64,000 nt of DNA from Kibdelosporangium banguiense (GTDB lineage: Bacteria; Actinomycetota; Actinomycetes; Mycobacteriales; Pseudonocardiaceae): contig NZ_JAGINW010000001.1 in NCBI RefSeq assembly GCF_017876405.1, forward strand, positions 12,103,203 to 12,167,202, read 5' to 3'. Shown here piece after piece: positions 24,466 through 33,275 of the stretch. Below the pieces are notes generated by a model. That model had not been told where the DNA came from and did not search any database. It saw only the letters and a list, made by a program, of their open reading frames with translations. Made by a program: the position numbers and the translations under genes. Positions within the stretch are counted from its first letter, which is position 1. Every line of letters starts with the position of its first letter.

Positions 24466-24789
24466 GGGCCGATGTGTTGTGCGGGCCGGGTTGTTCTGCT
24501 TGTGTCTTGCCATGGGTCGCGTGATCGTCGTCTTGACTGTGCCCGGGCTCCTGGTGCCTTCCAGTGCCCGCGTCGCAGGGCCGCGAGCTGGGCGGGGTGG
24601 CTAGTGGGGCGGGCAGGCTGGTGACCCCGACCCAGGTGTGGGGTTCCTTTTCCCGGTCGAGCGTTCGGTGCGCTCGCGAGTGATCCGGAAAACCTGTGCC
24701 GTGCCAGGAAAATCCGTACCTGTGCAACTACTGCTGGGGCTGCCAAAGGCTTGGCAGCCCCAGCCCGATGACTCATCAGCCGGGTGCGG

Positions 24790-25092
24790 TTATGGGTTGA
24801 TCTCGACCGCGGCTCTGTCCAGGGCACGAACTGCCGCGGTCAACTGGCGCGCTCGAGAAGCGCCGACGCGTAGCTGCTCACGCAGCGTATCCGCAGAGAA
24901 AGGGCGGCTCTGGGCTGCCCGCTGATCGTCGCGCTCTTTCACATTCCCGGTCCCGGCCTGTGGTGCGGTAAGCACGGTCTCGATGTCGATGGAAGCGAGG
25001 ACCGCGTCGGAAGCGGTACCGAACTTCGCATCGCGGTCACAGATCAGGTCTGCGTTCCAGCTGCGCATCCATGTCCTATATGGAGGATGCAC
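24790..25092 (-). pseudogene. IS transposase fragment in a gene-poor gap
   Basis: The 24466-25428 gap has no intact gene. On the minus strand LICDRDAKFGTASDAVL and IETVLTAPQ resemble the rve catalytic-core region (DRDAKF type) of actinobacterial transposases. Downstream the sequence changes to an unrelated helical segment (LREQLRVGASRARQLTAAV). It is a truncated relic, marking the break between the folE group and the ABC-led operon. Confidence 0.5.
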
Positions 25093-25428
25093 TCCGAAGC
25101 AGTGGACAGGGCATCATCCCGCTGCCCGGGAGCCACTGGGGTCACGCCAAAAAGGGCCGATCATACCGACCCACGCCAGGACATGTCCTCTATGGACGGC
25201 TGCTCCTGCCAGGCTTGGTTCGGATTCCGCCGTGACGTTCCGTGCCATCTGCCCTGAAAGATCTGCTAGTAGCAGAACTGCCACATTTGGCGGCGGAATC
25301 ACGAATCGAGTTGACGCCATCCCAGGTAACTGGCTAATCCTTGAGTAGCAACAACTTTTCTTTCCGCACCGAACTTTCGTCGGGACCTAATCGGACAGTC
25401 GCGACTCGCGGCCGATTCTAGGAGAAAG

Positions 25429-27192
25429 ATGGAGCTTGACGCGCCACCAGGTCCGTTGATGTCCGTGTTGTCCCTTCGCCGCTGGCTGTCGCCTTATCGG
25501 GGGTCGCTGGCTGTCGTGCTCGTGCTCGAACTGGGTGCGCGGGCGGCAGCGTTGATCCAGCCGTTGGCCGCACGCCAGGTAGTCGACGGCGTGACGGAAC
25601 ACAGCAGCCTGACCGGGCCGATCGCAATGCTCGGCGGGGTCGCGCTGCTCGGGCTGTGCTTCAACTATTTCGGCTTTTACCAGCGGGGCAAGCTCAGCGA
25701 ACGGTTCGTGCGCGGTCTGCGCGAGGCGATGGCACGGCGGATCGTGGGCGCGCCGGTATCCGCTGTCGAGGCGAGCCCCACCGGTGATGTGCTGTCTCGT
25801 GTCGGCGGGGACACCACTCTGGTTCAGCAAACCACTGTCAAGGCTCTCGTCGACCTGATCGTCGTACCGCTCACGGTGGTCGCCGGCATCGTTCTTGTGC
25901 TGTCGATCGATCTGTTCCTCGGCGCGTTGGTGCTTGTGTTGCTGGCCGTCATCGCGTTCGCCGAAGCGCGTGTGTTCCGCAAGGTCGCAGTGGATACCGA
26001 GCACGCGCAGGAACATGTGGGCGCGATGGTCGGTGTCGTGCAAAGGATTCTGTTCGCGTTCCGTACGGTCAAGGCGGCGCGGACCGAGCGGGCAGAGATC
26101 GAGTCGTTCGACCGGCACGCCGAATCCGCGTACCGGGCCAATGTCCGGGCCGCGCGGACCAGTGCGTTGGCCGACACTGTTGCGTACGCGGCCGTCGACT
26201 TCACGTTCCTGATGATCCTCGCGATCGGTGTACTGCGGGTCAGCACCGGCGCGGTGGGGGTCGGCGACCTGGTGGCGATCCTGCTGTACGTCGTCTACAT
26301 CCAGGAGCCTGTCGAAGCGTTGACCAGCTCGGCGAGCCGGCTGTCGGAAGGGCTGGCGGCACTGCGCCGGATCACCGGGCTGCTGTCGATGCCCCAGGAA
26401 TCCGAGACACTACGCCCCCTCGCCGCGCCCGCGGGCACGCCTTCCGCCGAGACCCGCTCGGTCAAAGTGGACCGTGTGTCGTTCGACTACGGCGAGCGGA
26501 AAGTACTGCGCGGAGTGTCGATCGAGGCGCGTCCGGGAGTGACGGTGCTCGTCGGCCCGTCCGGTGCGGGCAAGACGACGCTGCTGAGCCTTCTCGAGCG
26601 GTTCGCCGAACCGGACAGAGGCCGCATCCTGCTCGACGGCGTGGACATCCGCGAACTGGACCTGTCCGACCTGCGCAGGCGAATTTCCTATGTGCAGCAA
26701 GAAGCTCCACTGCTCGGCGCCACGATCCACGAGGCGGCGACCTACGGCGCCGACGGCGTGGACGAGCACAGGCTCGGCCGGATCCTGGAAGCGGTCGGGC
26801 TGGCCGACTGGATCGCGACGCTGCCGGACGGGCTGGCCACCGAGGTCGGTGAGCGAGGTCTGCGGATCTCCGGCGGTCAGCGGCAACGGCTCGCCGTGGC
26901 CAGGGCGCTGGCCCGGGACAGTGAAGTCCTGCTGCTGGACGAGGCGACGTCCCAGCTTGACCCGATCAACGAACGGCACCTGGTGCGGTCTTTGACACGA
27001 GAGTCCCGTGACCGCGTCATCATCGCGGTCACCCACCGGATGCCGCTCGCCCACGAAGCAGACCAGGTGGTCATGCTGCGGGCCGGTCTCGTGCACGCCC
27101 GCGGCAGGCACGACGAACTACTCGCCGATCCCGACTACCGCGAACTGGCCGCGTCCACCACAACGGCCAACCACAGCGGACATCCGAGGTGA
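25429..27192 (+). CDS. ABC exporter (fused TMD-NBD half transporter)
   Basis: A 587-residue type IV ABC exporter. Six hydrophobic segments fill residues ~25-300. The nucleotide-binding domain has Walker A VGPSGAGKTTLL (~residue 378), signature ISGGQRQR (~478), Walker B EVLLLDEATSQLD and the switch His in AVTHRMP. It would work as a homodimer to export the cluster product or an intermediate. AGGAGAAAG precedes the ATG. It is the first gene of a long plus-strand operon that runs to 37518. Confidence 0.9.
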   Translation: MELDAPPGPLMSVLSLRRWLSPYRGSLAVVLVLELGARAAALIQPLAARQVVDGVTEHSSLTGPIAMLGGVALLGLCFNYFGFYQRGKLSERFVRGLREAMARRIVGAPVSAVEASPTGDVLSRVGGDTTLVQQTTVKALVDLIVVPLTVVAGIVLVLSIDLFLGALVLVLLAVIAFAEARVFRKVAVDTEHAQEHVGAMVGVVQRILFAFRTVKAARTERAEIESFDRHAESAYRANVRAARTSALADTVAYAAVDFTFLMILAIGVLRVSTGAVGVGDLVAILLYVVYIQEPVEALTSSASRLSEGLAALRRITGLLSMPQESETLRPLAAPAGTPSAETRSVKVDRVSFDYGERKVLRGVSIEARPGVTVLVGPSGAGKTTLLSLLERFAEPDRGRILLDGVDIRELDLSDLRRRISYVQQEAPLLGATIHEAATYGADGVDEHRLGRILEAVGLADWIATLPDGLATEVGERGLRISGGQRQRLAVARALARDSEVLLLDEATSQLDPINERHLVRSLTRESRDRVIIAVTHRMPLAHEADQVVMLRAGLVHARGRHDELLADPDYRELAASTTTANHSGHPR

Positions 27193-27197
27193 TCCGA

Positions 27198-27284
27198 ATG
27201 CACATCCGGTATACGTCGCGCCGGCTGTCCCTAATGGACTGTATTGCGCGGGAAATGCCCACGCTCGTCGAGGAGATCCGATGA
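27198..27284 (+). CDS. 28-residue coupled small ORF
   Basis: MHIRYTSRRLSLMDCIAREM followed by PTLVEEIR. It has a good ribosome site (GAGGTGA at 27186-27192), starts five bases after the ABC gene stop, and its TGA overlaps the ATG of the ligase gene (ATGA), exactly like the other junctions in this operon. Basic N-terminal half, acidic C-terminal half, one Cys. It may be a real small protein or a device for translational coupling. Confidence 0.45.
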   Translation: MHIRYTSRRLSLMDCIAREMPTLVEEIR

Positions 27285-29908
27285 CAGCCGTACTGGCTGG
27301 GCCGTCGAGCACCGCGGAACTGTCCCGCGGAGAGGTCGAGTCGGCCGTCGCCGGCATAGTGGCGGCATTGCGTCAGTACGGGGTCCGGCCGAGCGATCGA
27401 GTCACTGTGCTGGGTGACAACTCCGTGGAATATGTTCTCGTCCTGCTGGCCCTGGTGCACCTCGGCACGTCGATCGTGCTCACCGACCACCGCCAGACCC
27501 CAAGCGAAATCCAACGCACCACCGCGCTTGCCCGAGTCCAGTGGATGATCACCGACTCGGACGACACCACCGTGGCCGGCCCTCGGCGGCTGTCGTTCGA
27601 CGAGATCGTCGCAGGCGGGACTCGGCTGGCACCCGGTGCCGGGAGGTTGTCGATGGCCGCGTGGTCCGCCAAGGCGGACGGACTGATCACCTGGTCGTCC
27701 GGTTCCACCGGGCCGTCCAAGGGGGTCGTCCGCTCCGGCGGGTCCTTTCTGGACAACATTGCGCGGACACAACAGCGGATGGCATACAAGACCGATGACG
27801 TGCTGATGCCGTTGCTGCCGTTCTCCCATCAGTACGGGCTGTCGCTGGTGTTGTCATGGTGGCAGTCGGGATGTCGCCTGCTCGTCGCACCGTACCGGCG
27901 GATCGACCACGCCGTGGAACTCGCCGCGAGGTTCGGCGCGACCGTCGTCGACGCCACGCCGATGACTTATCGGACCGTGCTCAACCTGTTGAAACAACGC
28001 CCACAACTGTTGCCGGAGCTGCGCGGGGTGCGGATGTGGTGTGTCGGCGGCAGTCCGCTGGATCGCGGTCTCGCTGACCGCTTCCATGCGGTGACCGGCC
28101 GCCCGCTGCTCGACGGGTACGGCAGCACCGAGACAGGCAACATCGCGCTGGCGACCGCGGCCGACCCGGCTGGTTGTGGACTCCCACTGGACGGCGTGCG
28201 GATCATGGTCCGTAACGAGGACGGCGCAGACGCGATGCCCGGCGAGGTGGGCCACATCCTGGTGGATTCGCCTGACGTGACGCATGGCTATCTCGCCGCC
28301 GACGGCACGGTCACACCGCTGGCGCAAGGTCCATATCGGACTGACGACATCGGCTACCAGGACGCCGCCGGTCACCTGTTCGTTCTCGGCAGGCGGAATG
28401 CCGTGCACCGGATGGGCTATACCCTCTACCCGGAGGCGCTGGCCCGCAAGGCGGCGGAATCCGGCGCGCCGGTCGAAGTGGTGCCGGTGGACGACGCCGA
28501 CCGGGGCTGCCAGCTCGTGTTCGTCGTCGCCGACCCGGATGGCAGGGACAGTGGCTACTGGCGCGCCAGGTTCCAAGCCACCATGCCCGCGTACGAACTT
28601 CCCAACCGGGTTGTCGTTGTGCCGGAATTCCCGGTGAACAACAACGGAAAGCCGGACTCGACGCGCATCCGCGAGCTGGTTTCCGCGCGGGTCGAGGTAC
28701 AGCCCTCGGTACCGTTCCCGGATCGGGCCGAGGCACTGCACGCGGTCGCTCAGTTCATCCGGGCCAATCCGGATCCGGTGCTGGAAATCCTATGCGAGGT
28801 CTCGCCGTACCAGACGGCCAGCACCGAACTCGCCGGCGCGCTCGCAACCTTGGCGGGTGCCCTCGACGAGGTCGCCGCGCACCGGCCGGAGCGGGTGTCG
28901 CGGTTGGCGGTGTTCATGTCATCGAACGTGTTGTGCTATTCGTATGTGCTGTATCTGCTGGTCCCCCTGCTCTACACCGAGCGGGTGGTGTTCCGCCCGT
29001 CGGCGAAGGTCGCCGAGACGACCCGGCGGCTGCACGAACTACTGGCCCCCGTCCACGGCCTGCCGATCGAAATCAGCCGGCTCTCCCAGCGCAAGTTCGT
29101 CGAGGGACCGGCGGCGGACGCGGACGTGCTCGTCTTCACCGGCTCCTATCCCAACGCCGAGCAGATCCGGTCAACGCTGCGGCCCGGGCAGCTCATGCTG
29201 TTCTTCGGTCAAGGGGTCAACCCGTTCATCGTGACTCCCGGCGCGGATGTGGATCTCGCCGTCGAGGACGCCGTCCGGACCAGGATGCTCAACTGCGGTC
29301 AGGACTGCTTCGGCCCGGACGTGTTCCTGGTGGCCGCGAGTGTTGCGGAAAGATTTGTCGAGCTGCTCGCCGGACGGCTCGGCGCCCTGAGGTACGGCCC
29401 CTACCGCGACCGCGATGCCGACTACGGCCCGCTGTTCTACGACAGCGCGTTACGGGTCGCGACGGAATACCTCCACACGAACCGGGACCACATTGTCCAT
29501 GGTGGACGCTTGGACTTGCGCGAGCGGCATCTGGAACCGACCGTGCTGGTGCGCCCCTGTGACGTGCGGATCGAACTCGACGAGTTGTTCTCCCCCATCT
29601 TCAACGTCGTCGTCTACGCCGATCAGGACGAACTGGGCGCGTTCCTGCGCACGCCCTACCTCAGTGACCGGGCAATGGCGGCCATGGTCTACGGGCCGGA
29701 TCCGCAGACCATCGAGTTCCTCGCCAAGCGGCACATGATGTGCGTGAACCGGACGCTGCTGGACATCGACAACGGCAACGCACCGTTCGGCGGCTACGGC
29801 ATCGTCGCCAACTATGTGGCATATGGCAGCACACGGATCGCGGAACCGTTGCTGGTCTCCCATGCCGTCGCCGATCACCTCCGGAAGGCAAAGGAGGCAG
29901 CATCGTGA
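27281..29908 (+). CDS. Adenylate-forming acyl ligase fused to aldehyde-dehydrogenase-fold reductase
   Basis: An 875-residue two-domain protein. Residues 1-~475 are an acyl-CoA ligase-type adenylation domain: TWSSGSTGPSKGVV (~136), LLDGYGSTETGN, YRTDDIGY, and the catalytic Lys in NNNGKPDSTR (~455). Residues ~480-875 are an ALDH-fold domain with its Cys nucleophile at ~675 in MLNCGQDCFGPD and an end motif APFGGYG. The general-base Glu normally in LELGGK is absent (LMLFFGQGVNP), as in acyl-thioester reductases, so it probably reduces the activated acyl group to an aldehyde. The start at 27281 follows GAGGAG; the stop overlaps the next gene. Confidence 0.8.
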   Translation: MTAVLAGPSSTAELSRGEVESAVAGIVAALRQYGVRPSDRVTVLGDNSVEYVLVLLALVHLGTSIVLTDHRQTPSEIQRTTALARVQWMITDSDDTTVAGPRRLSFDEIVAGGTRLAPGAGRLSMAAWSAKADGLITWSSGSTGPSKGVVRSGGSFLDNIARTQQRMAYKTDDVLMPLLPFSHQYGLSLVLSWWQSGCRLLVAPYRRIDHAVELAARFGATVVDATPMTYRTVLNLLKQRPQLLPELRGVRMWCVGGSPLDRGLADRFHAVTGRPLLDGYGSTETGNIALATAADPAGCGLPLDGVRIMVRNEDGADAMPGEVGHILVDSPDVTHGYLAADGTVTPLAQGPYRTDDIGYQDAAGHLFVLGRRNAVHRMGYTLYPEALARKAAESGAPVEVVPVDDADRGCQLVFVVADPDGRDSGYWRARFQATMPAYELPNRVVVVPEFPVNNNGKPDSTRIRELVSARVEVQPSVPFPDRAEALHAVAQFIRANPDPVLEILCEVSPYQTASTELAGALATLAGALDEVAAHRPERVSRLAVFMSSNVLCYSYVLYLLVPLLYTERVVFRPSAKVAETTRRLHELLAPVHGLPIEISRLSQRKFVEGPAADADVLVFTGSYPNAEQIRSTLRPGQLMLFFGQGVNPFIVTPGADVDLAVEDAVRTRMLNCGQDCFGPDVFLVAASVAERFVELLAGRLGALRYGPYRDRDADYGPLFYDSALRVATEYLHTNRDHIVHGGRLDLRERHLEPTVLVRPCDVRIELDELFSPIFNVVVYADQDELGAFLRTPYLSDRAMAAMVYGPDPQTIEFLAKRHMMCVNRTLLDIDNGNAPFGGYGIVANYVAYGSTRIAEPLLVSHAVADHLRKAKEAAS

Positions 29909-32124
29909 CCACGTTCCCCGGCGCCTGGCACGCCGTCGTCGAATACCTGCGGCACACGGGTCTGTCCACAGTGTTCGGACTGCCCGGCGACGACTTGGCC
30001 GTGCTGAGGGCGATGCGGGACACGGACATCCGCATGGTGCTGTGCCGGGATCAGCGCAACGCCGTGTTCATGGCCGCGGGATATGCCCTGCAATCCGGTG
30101 GACCGTCGGTTTGTGTGGTGGGTAAGGGACCCGCCGCGGCCAACATGATCACCGGGCTGGTCGAAGCACGCAGCGGCTGTGCTCCGGTCGTGGTACTGGC
30201 CGGTGGCACTGCGGCCGATCGGCGTGGCAGCGGAGCGTTTCAGGAACTGGACCAGGTTTCGATGGTGACACCGGTGGTGAAGTGGGCGCATCGGGTCGAT
30301 GATCCCAGCCGGGTCGGCCCGGCACTGGAGAAGGCTTTCCTCGCGGCCACCTCAGGCGTGCCGGGGCCGGTGTACCTGGAGTTGCCGGACCATCTCGCGT
30401 CGCTGCCCGTCGAACTCGACCGGCCTTGGTCCCCGCATTCGGCGGTGCTGCGGACGGCGGCCGCCGCACCACTCGCAGGGCAGGCCCGGGCGGCGGTTCT
30501 GGCGAGTAGGCAGCCGATTCTGTTGCTGGGCGGTGGAATGCGGCATCGAAACGGCGGCCGCGTGCTGGAACGGTTCGCCGAAACACTGGGCGCGGCCATC
30601 TACTGCACGGCTTCCGGCCGGGGGGTCGTGTCCGAGCGGCACGCACTGTTCTGCGGCCTGGCCGGGCTCTACACTCCGCCGGGCACGCAGGACCTGTGGC
30701 GGGAAACCGATCTGGTGATCGCGGTCGGCAGCAGGCTGGAGGAAACGGCCACCATGGGCTGGCCGGACCGGATCGGCTCCGGCGTCCCGGTCGTCCAGAT
30801 CAACGCCGATCCGCTTGAACTGTCCACAGAGTACGGCGGACACCGGGTGGTCGGCGACGGCACCGCGACTCTGGCGGCCTGGGCACAGCAACTCGCCGAA
30901 CACTCGCCCTCGGAGTCCTGGCAAGCGACCATCGCGCGTTGCCGCGACACCGCCACCGCGACGACGGCGTCCGAACTGGCCCGTATGCGAGCGGAGGACC
31001 AGGTGCACGTCGCCGAGGTCCTTGCCGCGATCGACGCGACAACACCGGCTGACAGGGTGCTGGTCCAGGAGAACGGCCTGCAGGACATGTGGTCGTACTT
31101 CTCGCCCTACTACGTCTGCGGGGAGCAGGGCGGCAGCGTGGTCCCGTCCGAGCAGACGACGCTGGGCTTCGGCGCCGCCGCCGCGGCAGGCGTCCGGCTC
31201 GCCGCGCCCGACCGTCCTGTGGTCGCCTTGGTGGGTGACGGCGCCTTCAACATGTTCCGCTCCGACCTCGGCACCGTGCGACGGTACGCCCCGGGCGTCC
31301 TGTATGTCGTTCTCCACAACGGCGGTTACGGCTGGCTGCACGCACAACTCGCCAACCAGGGCCTCGACCCGGCTCGGTTCCCCTTCGCGGCCGATCCACC
31401 ACCGGACGGACCGCGGGTCACCGCGAAGGGCGATCTCGAACCCGCATTGCGAGAAGCATGGAACGCGTGTGCCCGGGGTGAGGTAGCCACCGTCTTCGTT
31501 GATGTCCACCTGACCGACACGCCACCGGGGATTGACGATATCGACGGCGATTTCCCCAACGTGGCAACGGGTTCCACACTGACAGTAGGCGCGACGGCAC
31601 AGCTGGAGCACATCGACGGGCTGACTGCCGGCGAGTACAAGTCGACCGCCGCGGCTGTCAGCGGAACGTTGACCGCTGCCCTCGCCACGCTGCCCGCGGA
31701 CACCGCGCCGACGATTCCCTTGCTGGTCATCGCCGACGCGTACAGCAAATGGGCGGCTCGCCGCTTCGCGGCCCACTGTGACAACCCCGATCGCCAGACG
31801 CGGCCGTTCGACTCCACCGGACTGGAAACGTCCGAGCTGGTCCGGAAGTTCGCGATCGACAGCGGTTGGCACGGTCGCTGCCACCTGCTCGCCGCACTGA
31901 GCACGGAACGGATACTGGCTATGGCGCAACGGTTCGCCGCACGTGGCCCGGTGCTGGTGTGCGAGGTGACGCCCTTGGACGAGACAGCGATGAAAGACCC
32001 TGGGTGCACCGTGGTGACGCTGGCGCTGACCTCGCCGTCCCTGCCACGACCACCGGTCACGGCAGGGAAAACCCTGCCAGGAACGCTCTTGGACGTACTG
32101 GCCCGCACGGAGATGGGAACATGA
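29905..32124 (+). CDS. TPP-dependent acetolactate synthase-like enzyme with extra C-terminal domain
   Basis: A 739-residue protein. Residues 1-~545 are a ThDP enzyme with Pyr domain, central domain and PP domain; the Mg/TPP motif is LVGDGAFNMF through LHNGGYGW. The Glu that activates TPP (RHEQ in relatives) is Gln50 here (RDQRNAVFMAAGYA). The last ~180 residues are an additional domain (PLLVIADAYSKWAARRF, VLVCEVTPLDE) that looks like half of a thiolase/ketosynthase fold without an evident Cys. The family makes carbon-carbon bonds by transferring a decarboxylated keto acid unit. GTGA overlap with the previous gene, ATGA with the ketosynthase. Confidence 0.8.
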   Translation: MTTFPGAWHAVVEYLRHTGLSTVFGLPGDDLAVLRAMRDTDIRMVLCRDQRNAVFMAAGYALQSGGPSVCVVGKGPAAANMITGLVEARSGCAPVVVLAGGTAADRRGSGAFQELDQVSMVTPVVKWAHRVDDPSRVGPALEKAFLAATSGVPGPVYLELPDHLASLPVELDRPWSPHSAVLRTAAAAPLAGQARAAVLASRQPILLLGGGMRHRNGGRVLERFAETLGAAIYCTASGRGVVSERHALFCGLAGLYTPPGTQDLWRETDLVIAVGSRLEETATMGWPDRIGSGVPVVQINADPLELSTEYGGHRVVGDGTATLAAWAQQLAEHSPSESWQATIARCRDTATATTASELARMRAEDQVHVAEVLAAIDATTPADRVLVQENGLQDMWSYFSPYYVCGEQGGSVVPSEQTTLGFGAAAAAGVRLAAPDRPVVALVGDGAFNMFRSDLGTVRRYAPGVLYVVLHNGGYGWLHAQLANQGLDPARFPFAADPPPDGPRVTAKGDLEPALREAWNACARGEVATVFVDVHLTDTPPGIDDIDGDFPNVATGSTLTVGATAQLEHIDGLTAGEYKSTAAAVSGTLTAALATLPADTAPTIPLLVIADAYSKWAARRFAAHCDNPDRQTRPFDSTGLETSELVRKFAIDSGWHGRCHLLAALSTERILAMAQRFAARGPVLVCEVTPLDETAMKDPGCTVVTLALTSPSLPRPPVTAGKTLPGTLLDVLARTEMGT

Positions 32125-33215
32125 GTGACGCAGTGATCACCGGTCTCGGACTCGTCACCGCGTTCGGCCGAGGCGTTGACACGTTCTGGACCGCGTCGTG
32201 CGCGGGCCACAGCGCGCTTGCGCCTCCGAAGCGGTTCACCGCCGAGTCGCATGAGGGCGAGGCCGTGGGTGAGGTGCCCGCGGACGTGGTCGCGGGAACA
32301 CCGCGCAAACAGGCGTATCTCGAAGCCGCTATGGCGGAGGCGCTTGCAGATGCCGGACTACCAGACGTCCCGGCCGACGCGCGACTCGTCCGCACCGGCC
32401 AGGCTCCCGGCCACGCCGCCGAGTTCGGTACCGGCTGGACGGAATTCGTCGGACCGTCCATATCGGACGATGTCGTGCTGGTGACGCATGCCTGCGCCTC
32501 GGCTTTGTTCGGGATCGGGCTCGCCGTCGACATGATCGCCGCGGCTGTGGCCGACGTCGTGATCGTCGCCGGCGGAACAGCCCTCAACCGGTACGAGTAC
32601 GCCAGCATGCGAGCAGTCCGGGCGATCAGCGACGAAGTCGCGCGTCCCTTCGACCGCCGCCGGTCGGGCATCACGATCGGTGAGGGCGGCGGAGCGGTCG
32701 TGCTGGAGAGCCGCGAACACGCCGCCGCACGGGGCGCGATGGCCGATCTCGTGGTAGCGGGCACCTGTTGCAAGGTCGGTACCGGGAAACCCGCGGCGTC
32801 CGATCCGGACCTGATCCGGGACTGCGTCGAGTCCGCCCTCGCCGACGCGGCGACCGACCAACTGGACTATGTACACGCCCACGCCACTGGCACACCTCAG
32901 GGCGACAACGCGGAACTGGTTGCCCTGGAAGCCGTCGCCGCCGAACTCGGCCACCAGGATCTACCGGTGGGCTCGCACAAAGGGGCCATCGGGCACCTGC
33001 TGCACACATCGGGATTTCCCGCCATCGCCTCGACGGTGATGACCCTGCGCACCAGCGTCGTCCCACCGACCGCCGGACTGACCGATCCCGAACCCACCAA
33101 GCGGCTGCGGCTGTCGCCTGGCCGCATATCTGCCACCGGGCGGCTGGTCGCGGCAGCGACCAGCTTCGGGTTCGGCAGCAACAACAGCACGGTCGTGCTG
33201 TCCACCGGCAGCTGA
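32121..33215 (+). CDS. Beta-ketoacyl synthase (FabF-like)
   Basis: A 364-residue ketosynthase, about 45 shorter than FabF; the shortening is before the active site. The Cys is at ~124 in VTHACASALFG, the two His in HAHATGTPQGDNAE (~255) and SHKGAIGHLLHTSG (~290), so the Cys-His-His set is complete. It should perform decarboxylative condensation on carrier-protein substrates, presumably the ACP at 36462. No malonyl transferase or chain-length factor is seen, so extender units come from primary metabolism. It starts four bases inside the TPP gene. Confidence 0.87.
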   Translation: MSDAVITGLGLVTAFGRGVDTFWTASCAGHSALAPPKRFTAESHEGEAVGEVPADVVAGTPRKQAYLEAAMAEALADAGLPDVPADARLVRTGQAPGHAAEFGTGWTEFVGPSISDDVVLVTHACASALFGIGLAVDMIAAAVADVVIVAGGTALNRYEYASMRAVRAISDEVARPFDRRRSGITIGEGGGAVVLESREHAAARGAMADLVVAGTCCKVGTGKPAASDPDLIRDCVESALADAATDQLDYVHAHATGTPQGDNAELVALEAVAAELGHQDLPVGSHKGAIGHLLHTSGFPAIASTVMTLRTSVVPPTAGLTDPEPTKRLRLSPGRISATGRLVAAATSFGFGSNNSTVVLSTGS

Positions 33216-33275
33216 CATCGATCCGAGGACGAAACATGGCACATCACCGAGTCCGAGAAGTATGAGGTCCCGGCC

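Noticed and set aside
24466..25428. Several small frames in the gap before the ABC gene
   Set aside because: None has a good start, motif or codon bias; one matches a transposase fragment only.
33236..33265. Nine-codon frame with a ribosome site before the condensation gene
   Set aside because: Too short and without overlap to the downstream start; mentioned only as a possible leader.
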